Assembly (NCBI RefSeq): GCF_030684895.1
Contig: NZ_JAUXXP010000011.1
Span: forward strand, 26,608-90,607
Length of the DNA: 64,000 nt
From: Pseudomonas sp.
Lineage (GTDB): Bacteria > Pseudomonadota > Gammaproteobacteria > Pseudomonadales > Pseudomonadaceae
Reading direction: 5' to 3'
In this document: piece by piece, positions 32,227-40,510 of the stretch
Layout of the letters: every line of letters starts with the position of its first letter
Position numbering within the stretch: position 1 is the first letter of the stretch
Program-made: the position numbers and the translations under genes
Notes under the pieces: model-generated
Told to the model about the DNA's origin: nothing
Database searches by the model: none
The model's input: the letters and a program-made list of their open reading frames with translations, nothing else

Positions 32227-34128
32227 ATGCCTGCCATCCCTGCGATCAAGACCCTGAGTGATATCCAGCTGATCGAGCAAACCCCACTGGCCGAGCGCGA
32301 CCTGCCGGCCAGCACCTATGAGCTGATCCGCCGCAGCGCAGCGCGGCAAGCGGATGCACCGGCACTCTCGTTTATCCTCCAAGGCACCGCTGATGAGGCG
32401 GCTTACCGCCTCAGTTATAGGCAACTGCTGGGCAAGATCACCCAGACTGCCAACGCTTTCCACCGCTTGGGCCTGCGCCCGGGCAAGGCGGTGTCGTTTC
32501 TATTACCCAACCTGCCGCACACCCACTTCACCATCTGGGGCGGCGAAGCGGCCGGGATCGTCAATGCGATCAACCCGCTGCTCGACCCGGAACATATCGC
32601 CGAGCTGATCCAGGCGTCGGACTCCGAGCTGCTGGTCACCCTCGCCCCCTTCCCCGGCACCGACCTGTGGGCCAAGGTCGAAGGCCTGCGCGCGCAACTG
32701 CCGGCGCTCAAAGCAATTATCTGCGTGGATATGGCCAACCTGCTGCCGGAGCCGCAGCGCAGCGCTATTAAGGCGCAGCGCGGGCCTTTGCCGGACGGCG
32801 TGCTGGATTTCGACGAGCTGATCGCCAGCTGCCCGGATGATCACCTGGAGAGTGGCCGCGTGATCGCGCCCGACGACATTGCCAGCTACTTCCACACCGG
32901 CGGCACCACCGGCACACCGAAGCTGGCGCCGCACAGCCACGGCAACGAAGTGGCCATGGCTTACAGCATGAATCTGGTCACCGGCTTTGCGCCGGGCGAC
33001 GTCACCCTCTGCGGCCTGCCGCTGTTTCACGTCAACGGCGTGATCGTCACCGGCCTCACCGCCTTTATCGGCGGCGCCGAAGTCCTGCTGGCGACGCCGC
33101 AGGGTTATCGCAACCCCAACCTGATTGGCAATTTCTGGAAAATCATCGAGCGCCACAAGGTCAGTTTCTTCAGCGGCGTACCGACCATCTATGCCGGCCT
33201 GCTGCAGGTGCCGAGTGAAGGCCATGACCTCAGCTCACTGAAATACGCACTGTGCGGCGCCGCACCGATGCCGGTGGAGCTGATTCGCCAGTTCGAAAGC
33301 AAGACCGGGCTGACCCTGATCGAAGGCTACGGCCTCACCGAAGGCACCTGCGGCAGCTGCGCCAACCCGCCTGCTGGCGAGCGACGCCCCGGCTCCATCG
33401 GCCTGCCGATGCCCTATTGTGAAGTGAGCATCAAAGTGCTCGACGAGCAAGGTAACTATCTAAGAGAGGCAGGCCGCAATGAAATCGGCAACCTGTGCAT
33501 CCGTGGCGCCACGGTGTTCAGGGGTTACCTGCAAACCAGCAAGAACGCCGGCATCTGGATCGACGGCGACTGGTTCAATACCGGCGACTTGGGGCGCGTA
33601 GATGCCGACGGCTACATCTGGCTGACCGGACGCAGCAAGGACCTGATCATCCGTGGCGGCCACAATATCGACCCGCAGATGATCGAAGAAGCGCTGCACA
33701 AGCACCCGGCCGTGGCCATGGCCGCAGCGGTCGGCAAGCCCGACGAAAAGGCTGGCGAACTGCCGGTGGTCTACGTGCAGCTCAAACCCGGCGCCCAGGT
33801 TAGCGAAGCCGACCTGCTGGCTCATGCTGCTGAGCACATCCCCGAGCGCGCGGCGATCCCCAAGGATGCCTGGATTATCGACGCCATCCCGCTGACCGCC
33901 GTGGGTAAAACTTTCAAACCGGCGCTGCGCTTCGACGCCATTGCGCGCGTCTACCAGGCGGCACTGGCGGAGCTGGATGCACGTCTGCGCGTGGAAGTGC
34001 TCAGCGATGACAAGCGCGGCCAGGTCGCCCACATCTATTTGCCAGCAAATCAGGCAGCGCTGGCTGACGCGGTGAGCCAACGCCTGGCCGGTTTTGCCGT
34101 CGCCATAGAACTGCACCCCGCCGAGTAA
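32227..34128 (+). CDS. Acyl-CoA synthetase, AMP-dependent
   Basis: A 633-residue member of the adenylate-forming family. The P-loop is YFHTGGTTGTPKLAPHSH, followed by GYGLTEGTCGS, the A8 hinge TGDLGRVDADGYIWLTGRSKDLIIRGGHNI and the C-terminal catalytic Lys region TAVGKTFKPAL. It should activate a carboxylic acid to acyl-AMP and then acyl-CoA; the chain length is not clear. After the usual end it carries about 60 more residues. It pairs with an esterase, suggesting use of an ester-derived acid. Confidence 0.92.
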   Translation: MPAIPAIKTLSDIQLIEQTPLAERDLPASTYELIRRSAARQADAPALSFILQGTADEAAYRLSYRQLLGKITQTANAFHRLGLRPGKAVSFLLPNLPHTHFTIWGGEAAGIVNAINPLLDPEHIAELIQASDSELLVTLAPFPGTDLWAKVEGLRAQLPALKAIICVDMANLLPEPQRSAIKAQRGPLPDGVLDFDELIASCPDDHLESGRVIAPDDIASYFHTGGTTGTPKLAPHSHGNEVAMAYSMNLVTGFAPGDVTLCGLPLFHVNGVIVTGLTAFIGGAEVLLATPQGYRNPNLIGNFWKIIERHKVSFFSGVPTIYAGLLQVPSEGHDLSSLKYALCGAAPMPVELIRQFESKTGLTLIEGYGLTEGTCGSCANPPAGERRPGSIGLPMPYCEVSIKVLDEQGNYLREAGRNEIGNLCIRGATVFRGYLQTSKNAGIWIDGDWFNTGDLGRVDADGYIWLTGRSKDLIIRGGHNIDPQMIEEALHKHPAVAMAAAVGKPDEKAGELPVVYVQLKPGAQVSEADLLAHAAEHIPERAAIPKDAWIIDAIPLTAVGKTFKPALRFDAIARVYQAALAELDARLRVEVLSDDKRGQVAHIYLPANQAALADAVSQRLAGFAVAIELHPAE

Positions 34129-34325
34129 GCAAGTGCCGGCGCAAGGATCGCGCCAGATTTGTGACCAACCATTCAACTTCAATACCACTGGTCGCCCGTG
34201 CGTCTGACAAGGATTGTCAGGCCACAGGCAGCGGAATATGTTCAGGCATGGTGTTCGCCCTTAATGCAGGGAGCGTTAGCGATGCCCAATATTGCCAATC
34301 CACAACCGTCACACCTGCCGATCCA

Positions 34326-35264
34326 ATGAAAAACGCCAAATGGCAGGCTGACCTGCAGCAACTTCGCCACCTGCGACTGTTCAACAACGTCGCCGCCAGC
34401 AGCATCAGCCAGCTGCTCAAGGAATTTCGCGCCTGTGATCTGGAAGCCGGTGAAGTACTGCTGTCACCCTTTAACCGTAACCAGTACCTCTATCTGCTGC
34501 TCAAGGGCCAACTCAAGGTCTACCTCGGCTCGCTCGACAGCCAGGCCGTCAGCACCCTGAGCGTCGGCGACTGCGCTGGCGAAATCAGCTTTATCGACAA
34601 TGAACACCCCTCTGCCTACGTGGTGGCGACCGAGGCCTGCAGCGTTTTGCGCCTGCACCGCGAATCGCTGTTCAACCTGTTCCAGCAATCGCCAGAACTG
34701 ATGCAAAACATGCTCGAGCTGCTCTGCGATCGCGTACGCAAAGGCAACCGGATCATCCTCGACAGCGAACAGACCGCCAATATCGACGCCCTCACCGGCG
34801 CCTATAACCGCCGCTGGCTGGAACATATCTTCGAGCGCGAAAGCACCCGCAGCGCCTTCAATGGCAAACCGCTGTGCATGCTGATGCTGGATGTCGACCA
34901 CTTCAAAGCCTACAACGACCAGCATGGCCACCTCGCTGGCGACTATGCCCTGTGCCTGGTAGCGCACACTTTGCGCAACCAGCTGCGCCCCAAGGACAGC
35001 CTGACCCGCTACGGCGGCGAAGAGTTCGTCATCCTACTGCCGGAAATCGCCATCGATGAGGCGCGCAGCATCGGCGAGCGGCTACGCCTGGCGCTACGCA
35101 CTGTCAGCTCATTCCACTCACCGATTGGCGTGCTGCCAGGGGTGACTGTGTCGATTGGTCTGGCACAAATGCAGCCCAAGGACAGCCTGCAAGGCGTGAT
35201 CGCCCGCGCCGACAGCGCGCTGTATCAGGCCAAACAGCAAGGCCGTGACTGCCTCTGCGGCTGA
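34326..35264 (+). CDS. Diguanylate cyclase with cyclic-nucleotide-type sensor domain
   Basis: A 312-residue protein: an N-terminal cNMP-binding-like beta barrel (LFNNVAASSISQLLKEF to YVVATEACSVLRLHRESL) and a C-terminal GGDEF domain. The active motif GGEEF (residues 230-234) is intact and an inhibitory site RPKD sits nine residues before it, so it should make cyclic di-GMP under feedback control. The start is uncertain: the ATG at 34326 begins just before the sensor domain but lacks a strong ribosome site, and the frame is open up to 34161. Confidence 0.9.
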   Translation: MKNAKWQADLQQLRHLRLFNNVAASSISQLLKEFRACDLEAGEVLLSPFNRNQYLYLLLKGQLKVYLGSLDSQAVSTLSVGDCAGEISFIDNEHPSAYVVATEACSVLRLHRESLFNLFQQSPELMQNMLELLCDRVRKGNRIILDSEQTANIDALTGAYNRRWLEHIFERESTRSAFNGKPLCMLMLDVDHFKAYNDQHGHLAGDYALCLVAHTLRNQLRPKDSLTRYGGEEFVILLPEIAIDEARSIGERLRLALRTVSSFHSPIGVLPGVTVSIGLAQMQPKDSLQGVIARADSALYQAKQQGRDCLCG

Positions 35265-35590
35265 CCCCTACGATCTGCTGCGCGTCGGCCCTGCTGCGTT
35301 AAAAACAGGCTCAGCAAGCCACTTGTGGCTAACGCGCTTCAGCGCGACCCGAAGGGCGAGTTAAACGAGTAATGCTCATGTACAACAGTACACTCGCGTG
35401 CGAGCCCAATCCGCTTCCTCGCCGCTTTGACCAGCCGGAGGCTGTTACTAACGTAGCGCCTTGCAGGACTCTAGCTCGCGAGATCGTAAACAAAGGTTAA
35501 AGCACCGTACTGCAGTCCACTCAATCACATTTCTTACTCACTCTTGCTAGAGTGCTGCGCATAACAACAACGCCCGGATGGCACTTTCAT
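35265..35590. repeat. Gene-free stretch, possible dispersed Pseudomonas repeat
   Basis: About 320 bases without a supported ORF. The part at 35280-35490 contains small inverted repeats (AGCCAC/GTGGCT; GCGCTTCAGCGC) and resembles a family of intergenic repeats I have seen between Pseudomonas genes, but I cannot check its copy number here. The dipeptidase promoter probably lies at its right end. Confidence 0.35.
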
Positions 35591-36754
35591 ATGCGCAAAA
35601 TTCTGATCACCCTGCTGATAATCCTGTTGATCGCTGCAGGCAGTGTGTTTGCCCTGCCCTCCTTGCTTGACCGCAAGATGAACAGCGTCGAATCCCCCGC
35701 GCCCTATCCCGCCAGCGAGCCGGCCAAGCAGCTGCATCAACAGCTGTTTATTGCCGACCTGCATGACGACGTACTGCTGTGGGAGCGCGACCTGCTCAAG
35801 CGCTATGACTTTGGCCACTCCGACCTGCCGCGCATGCTCGAAGGCCGTGTCGGCCTGCAGGTGTTCTCCACCGTGACCAAGACGCCGCGCGGCATCAACT
35901 ACGAGCGCAACAGCGGCGAGACTGACAACATCACCCTGCTGGCCATGGCCCAGCGCTGGCCCAAGGAAACCTGGGGCAGCCTGCTGCAACGCGCCCTCTA
36001 TCAGGCGCACAAGCTCAATGAGGCCAGTGCCAACAGCGACGGCCGCCTGGTGCTGATCAAAACCCGCAGCGATCTGGTCAACTTTGTCAGCGCCTGGAAG
36101 AAAGATCCGCAGCGTGTTGCGGCAATTCTCGCCACCGAAGGCTTACAGCCGATCGAAGGCAAACTTGAAAACGTCGACACACTCTATAACGCAGGCTTTC
36201 GCATCACCGGCCTGACCCACTTCTTCGATAATGAAATTGGCGGCTCCGCCCACGGTTTGGAAAAAGGCGGCCTGACCCCGCTGGGTCGGCAAGTGATCAA
36301 GCGCCTGGAAGAAAAAGCCATGCTGATCGACCTGGCTCACGCCTCGCGCCCGCTGATCGATGATGTACTGGCCATCAGCACCCGCCCGGTATTGGTCTCC
36401 CATACAGGCGTGGAAGGCACCTGCAAAGGCCCGCGCAACCTCAGCGACCAACACCTGAAAGCCATCGCGGCTACCGGCGGAGTAATCGGTATCGGTTACT
36501 GGGATGCTGCCGTCTGCGCCACCTCGGTCGAGACCATCGTCAAGGCAATGCGCTATACCGCCGGCTTGATTGGCGTGCAGCACGTGGCGCTGGGCTCGGA
36601 CTTCAACGGCACCATCCATGCACCGTTTGACGTCACCGGCCTGCCGCAACTGACCGAAGGCCTGCTCAAGGCGGGTTTCAGCCACGCGGACATTGCCGCG
36701 ATCATGGGCGGCAACGTGCAGCGCCTGCTGCTTGCCAGCCTTCCCGAAAATTGA
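35591..36754 (+). CDS. Membrane dipeptidase (peptidase M19)
   Basis: A 387-residue exported metallopeptidase related to renal dipeptidase. Residues 1-21 form a signal or anchor (RKILITLLIILLIAAGSVFA). Metal-binding blocks are seen: ADLHDDVLLWERD, ATEGLQPIEGK, LTHFFDNEIGGSAHG, LVSHTGVEG and ALGSDFNG. Such enzymes split dipeptides, some with D-residues, in the periplasm. The start at 35591 begins the signal peptide properly. Confidence 0.92.
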   Translation: MRKILITLLIILLIAAGSVFALPSLLDRKMNSVESPAPYPASEPAKQLHQQLFIADLHDDVLLWERDLLKRYDFGHSDLPRMLEGRVGLQVFSTVTKTPRGINYERNSGETDNITLLAMAQRWPKETWGSLLQRALYQAHKLNEASANSDGRLVLIKTRSDLVNFVSAWKKDPQRVAAILATEGLQPIEGKLENVDTLYNAGFRITGLTHFFDNEIGGSAHGLEKGGLTPLGRQVIKRLEEKAMLIDLAHASRPLIDDVLAISTRPVLVSHTGVEGTCKGPRNLSDQHLKAIAATGGVIGIGYWDAAVCATSVETIVKAMRYTAGLIGVQHVALGSDFNGTIHAPFDVTGLPQLTEGLLKAGFSHADIAAIMGGNVQRLLLASLPEN

Positions 36755-36852
36755 GTAAAAACCAGCCAATCGCCGTCATCCGGCGCGGCACTTCGCCGCG
36801 CCGGCTTCTTGCTTTACACTGGCGGCCGTTCACTCCTTAACCAATTGATGAG

Positions 36853-38301
36853 ATGACCGTGCTCAAAGCACTCAAGAAAATATTCGGCAAAGCCGAGGGC
36901 GAGCAGCCCAGCCCAGCAACTCCGTCACCTGTAACGCCCAGCGCACCGCGCGTCCAGCCTGACGCCAACGCTGACAAATCCAGCCGCAGCGCCTCACCGC
37001 GCCCAACGGAAGCCGCTGAAAAACCGTTACAGAGCAAGGAAAAACCGGCGAATGCGCGCCGCGAACGCCCTGCCAAACCAGTCGACACCTGGAAACTGGA
37101 AGACTTCGCCGTAGCGCCGGCCGAGGGCAAAACCCGTTTTCATGACTTCAAGCTCTCCCCCGAGCTGATGCATGCCATCCATGATCTGGGTTTCCCATAT
37201 TGCACGCCGATCCAGGCGCAGGTGCTGGGTTACACCCTCAGCGGCCGTGACGCCATCGGCCGCGCGCAGACCGGCACGGGCAAGACTGCCGCCTTCCTGA
37301 TCTCGATCATCACCCAGCTGCTGCAAACCCCGCCGCCGAAAGAGCGCTATATGGGCGAGCCACGCGCGCTGATTATCGCGCCGACTCGCGAGCTGGTGGT
37401 GCAGATCGCCAAGGACGCCGCCGACCTGACCAAATACACCGGCCTCAATGTAATGAGCTTTGTCGGTGGCATGGACTTCGACAAACAGCTCAAGCTGCTG
37501 GAATCGCGCTTCTGCGACATTCTGGTCGCCACCCCGGGCCGTTTGCTCGACTTCAACCAGCGCGGCGAAGTGCACCTGGATATGGTCGAAGTGATGGTGC
37601 TCGACGAAGCCGACCGCATGCTCGACATGGGCTTTATCCCCCAGGTGCGCCAGATCATCCGCCAGACCCCGATGAAGGGCGAACGCCAGACCCTGCTGTT
37701 CTCCGCGACCTTCACCGAAGACGTGATGAACCTGGCCAAGCAATGGACCACGGAGCCGGCCATCGTCGAGATCGAGCCGGAAAACGTCGCCAGCGATACG
37801 GTCGAGCAGCACGTCTATGCCGTGGCCGGCAGCGACAAATACAAGCTGCTGTACAACCTGATCACCCAGAACGACTGGATTCGCGTGATGGTCTTCGCCA
37901 ACCGCAAAGATGAAGTGCGGCGCATCGAAGAACGCCTGACCCGCGACGGCATCAGCGCCGTACAGATGTCCGGTGACGTGCCGCAGCACAAGCGTATCCG
38001 GGCCCTGGAAGGCTTCCGTGAAGGCAAGATCCGCGTGATGGTTGCCACCGACGTAGCCGGCCGCGGCATTCACGTCGACGCGATCAGCCACGTGATCAAC
38101 TTCACCCTGCCGGAAACCCCGGACGACTACGTGCACCGCATCGGTCGTACCGGCCGCGCCGGCAGCAGCGGCACCTCGATCAGCTTTGCCGGGGAAGACG
38201 ACGCCTACGCCCTGCCTGCCATCGAAGCCCTGCTGGGCCGCAAGATCGCCTGCGAAATGCCGCCGGATGAGCTGCTCAAGCCGGTCCCGCGCAAGCACTG
38301 A
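36853..38301 (+). CDS. rhlB: DEAD-box RNA helicase RhlB
   Basis: A 482-residue ATP-dependent helicase. The first 85 residues are basic and Pro/Ala-rich. Then come the Q motif (GFPYCTPIQ), motif I AQTGTGKT near residue 138, PTREL, DEAD near 251, SAT, and the second RecA domain with [10 protein letters not shown] and [10 protein letters not shown]. RhlB unwinds structured RNA and in enterobacteria joins the RNase E degradosome. The product opens [11 protein letters not shown], as in Pseudomonas RhlB. Confidence 0.94.
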   Translation: MTVLKALKKIFGKAEGEQPSPATPSPVTPSAPRVQPDANADKSSRSASPRPTEAAEKPLQSKEKPANARRERPAKPVDTWKLEDFAVAPAEGKTRFHDFKLSPELMHAIHDLGFPYCTPIQAQVLGYTLSGRDAIGRAQTGTGKTAAFLISIITQLLQTPPPKERYMGEPRALIIAPTRELVVQIAKDAADLTKYTGLNVMSFVGGMDFDKQLKLLESRFCDILVATPGRLLDFNQRGEVHLDMVEVMVLDEADRMLDMGFIPQVRQIIRQTPMKGERQTLLFSATFTEDVMNLAKQWTTEPAIVEIEPENVASDTVEQHVYAVAGSDKYKLLYNLITQNDWIRVMVFANRKDEVRRIEERLTRDGISAVQMSGDVPQHKRIRALEGFREGKIRVMVATDVAGRGIHVDAISHVINFTLPETPDDYVHRIGRTGRAGSSGTSISFAGEDDAYALPAIEALLGRKIACEMPPDELLKPVPRKH

Positions 38302-38314
38302 TCCCTGCGCAACT

Positions 38315-38347
38315 AAAAAAGGCGAAGCCCTGCGGCTTCGCCTTTTC
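38315..38347. terminator. Bidirectional rho-independent terminator
   Basis: AAAAGGCGAAGCC and its complement enclose CTGC, with A and T tracts on both sides, between convergent rhlB and dinB. Confidence 0.9.
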
Positions 38348-38364
38348 TATTTTCAGCGCCGCTG

Positions 38365-39426
38365 TCAGGGCGCAAATAACTCCAGCTGTTCGTGCTTACC
38401 GCGCAGGTCATGCAAGCGCACGCCAACGCCGAGCAGGCGCACCGCCTTGTTGCCACGGGCAAAGGCGGCGCTCATAAGCCGCGTATAACTCTCCAGATCA
38501 CGCCGCGCGCCGCCCTGCTCCAGGGTGGTCTGGCTGAAGTCGTGAAACTTGATTTTGACGAACGGCTTATCCGGCCGATAACTCGAATCAAGCCGGGCCA
38601 TACGGGTGGCCAGTTGCTCCAGCAGCGCCGGCAACTGCTCCAGGCAGGCGGCCAAGTCCGGCAAATCCTTATCAAAGGTGTTTTCTACACTGACCGACTG
38701 ACGCCGACTGTCGTTATGCACGACTCGCTCATCAATGCCGCGCGCCAGCCCCCACAAGCGCTCGCCGAAACTGCCGAACTCCTTAACCAACGCCAGCTTG
38801 TTCCACTCGCGCAGGTCGCTACATGTGCGAATGCCCAAACGGCCAAGCTTGTCGGCGGTGACCTTGCCCACACCATGCAGCTTGCTCACCGGCAAGGCAG
38901 CGACAAAATCCTCAACCTGATCTGGGGTAATCACAAACAGCCCATTGGGCTTTTTCCAGTCACTGGCAATCTTGGCCAGAAACTTGTTCGGCGCCACGCC
39001 CGCCGAGACGGTGATATGCAGCTCCTGCGAGACCCGCCGACGAATATCCTGGGCGATGCGCGTGGCGCTGCCAGCAAAATGCGGGCTGTCGGTTACATCC
39101 AGGTAGGCCTCATCCAGCGACAAGGGCTCGATCAGCTCGGTGTAATCACGAAAGATCGCCTGAATCTCCCGCGACACTGCCTTATAGGCATCCATCCGCG
39201 GCTTGACGATCACCAGATCGGGGCACAACTTCAGCGCCTGCCCGGAGGCCATCGCCGAGCGCACACCATAACTGCGCGCCTCGTAGTTGCAGGTGGCAAT
39301 CACCCCGCGCCGATCCGCCGAACCACCGACCGCCAAGGGCTTGCTGGCCAGGCTCGGGTCATCCCGCATCTCAATTGCCGCGTAGAAGCAGTCGCAATCG
39401 ACGTGGATTATTTTACGGCTGCTCAT
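38365..39426 (-). CDS. dinB: DNA polymerase IV
   Basis: A 353-residue Y-family translesion polymerase. The N-terminal metal site IHVDCDCFYAAIEMRD and the catalytic SLDEAYLDVT (about residue 105) are intact, with helix-hairpin-helix HGVGKVTADKLGRLGI and the little-finger domain after it. The C-terminal QLELFAP is a sliding-clamp binding motif. The start at 39426 (MSSRKIIHVD) is the usual one. A LexA site was not evident in the short gap to the upstream gene. Confidence 0.95.
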   Translation of the reverse strand: MSSRKIIHVDCDCFYAAIEMRDDPSLASKPLAVGGSADRRGVIATCNYEARSYGVRSAMASGQALKLCPDLVIVKPRMDAYKAVSREIQAIFRDYTELIEPLSLDEAYLDVTDSPHFAGSATRIAQDIRRRVSQELHITVSAGVAPNKFLAKIASDWKKPNGLFVITPDQVEDFVAALPVSKLHGVGKVTADKLGRLGIRTCSDLREWNKLALVKEFGSFGERLWGLARGIDERVVHNDSRRQSVSVENTFDKDLPDLAACLEQLPALLEQLATRMARLDSSYRPDKPFVKIKFHDFSQTTLEQGGARRDLESYTRLMSAAFARGNKAVRLLGVGVRLHDLRGKHEQLELFAP

Positions 39427-39449
39427 TGCCAGGCCTACCAACCCTGCTG

Positions 39450-39665
39450 CTACTGCTCGGCAGAACTAACAGGCGCTGCCGGCTTGGCCTCGCTCGCCGC
39501 ATCCTCAGACTTACTCATATAAGACTGGATAATCAGAATGACGATCAGCATAAAAGCCGCCAACGGCAGTAACTTGGTCTTCGCCGATACGGCAGCGCCA
39601 CAACCCGGACAGGTCTTGGCATCGGCTGGCACCTGAGCACCACAGGCTTTGCATTCAACGCTCAT
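39450..39665 (-). CDS. Small zinc-ribbon membrane protein
   Basis: A 71-residue protein: four Cys in two CxxC pairs (residues 5, 8, 19, 22) form a zinc ribbon, then one transmembrane helix at about 32-50, then a short Ala/Ser/Pro tail. It has GGAGG before the ATG. Function unknown. It lies 23 bases before dinB on the same strand, so it may be co-transcribed. Confidence 0.82.
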   Translation of the reverse strand: MSVECKACGAQVPADAKTCPGCGAAVSAKTKLLPLAAFMLIVILIIQSYMSKSEDAASEAKPAAPVSSAEQ

Positions 39666-39836
39666 AACTTTCCTCCCATTTAATGGGCACGGACTCTAGC
39701 CCAACAGCCCGGTTGCGGGCTATGCCGAAAGCAAAGCTGTCCGCCCCATCAGGCTCTAGCGCAGGGTTCTACAGAGAAAACCCACTCAGCACGCGGCTAA
39801 GCACCTGAATAAAAACAACTTCTAGCCACCTTTAGG

Positions 39837-39864
39837 TTGACAAGTAGCATTTAGACGCTAGAAT
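39837..39864 (+). promoter_or_regulatory. Promoter of first initiator tRNA gene
   Basis: -35 TTGACA, 16-base spacer, -10 TAGAAT. The last base of the -10 is seven bases before the mature tRNA 5' end, and the bases between are GC-rich (TGGCGC), as in promoters under stringent control. Confidence 0.8.
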
Positions 39865-39870
39865 TGGCGC

Positions 39871-39947
<77 letters not shown>

Positions 39948-39954
39948 GATACTC

Positions 39955-39984
39955 AAAAAGGCCACTCAATCGAGTGGCCTTTTT
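39955..39984 (+). terminator. Terminator of tRNA-fMet copy 1
   Basis: AAAAAGGCCACTC, loop AATC, GAGTGGCCTTTTT: strong stem with T-run, starting eight bases after CCA. Confidence 0.9.
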
Positions 39985-40033
39985 GCATTTCCGCCCGAAC
40001 GATTTAAGTTATTGATTAAAAACCAATAATCGA

Positions 40034-40061
40034 TTGACAGTTGATCATATCTATATAGAAT
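40034..40061 (+). promoter_or_regulatory. Promoter of second initiator tRNA gene
   Basis: -35 TTGACA, 16-base spacer, -10 TAGAAT, seven bases to the mature tRNA end. An A/T-rich tract TTGATTAAAAACC just upstream may be an UP element and recurs at copy 3. Confidence 0.82.
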
Positions 40062-40067
40062 ATGCGG

Positions 40068-40144
<77 letters not shown>

Positions 40145-40151
40145 GATACTC

Positions 40152-40183
40152 AAAAAAGGCCACTCAATCGAGTGGCCTTTTTT
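40152..40183 (+). terminator. Terminator of tRNA-fMet copy 2
   Basis: Same stem as after copy 1 with one more A and T (AAAAAAGGCCACTC and complement). Confidence 0.9.
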
Positions 40184-40232
40184 GTTTCTGCCGCCCGCAC
40201 AAGCTAAGCATTTGATTAAAAACACTATTTTG

Positions 40233-40260
40233 TTGACAGCAGGTGATTTCTATATAGAAT
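40233..40260 (+). promoter_or_regulatory. Promoter of third initiator tRNA gene
   Basis: -35 TTGACA, 16-base spacer, -10 TAGAAT, seven bases to the mature end, GC-rich discriminator (GGCCGG), with the TTGATTAAAAAC tract upstream. Confidence 0.82.
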
Positions 40261-40266
40261 GGCCGG

Positions 40267-40343
<77 letters not shown>

Positions 40344-40350
40344 GATACTC

Positions 40351-40380
40351 AAAAAAGCCACTCAATCGAGTGGCTTTTTT
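40351..40380 (+). terminator. Terminator of tRNA-fMet copy 3
   Basis: AAAAAAGCCACTC, AATC, GAGTGGCTTTTTT; one G-C pair shorter than the other two. Confidence 0.88.
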
Positions 40381-40510
40381 GTTTCGCGTTTTTTTACGCC
40401 CACCGTGCTATTGCTGGCCACCCTGGCACCTTGAGAAATATTGTTCTCCAGATGCTTGGAAGTTGGCCTCACCGCCCACATGCTGCGGTGCAAATAGCAT
40501 GAGGTGCTCA

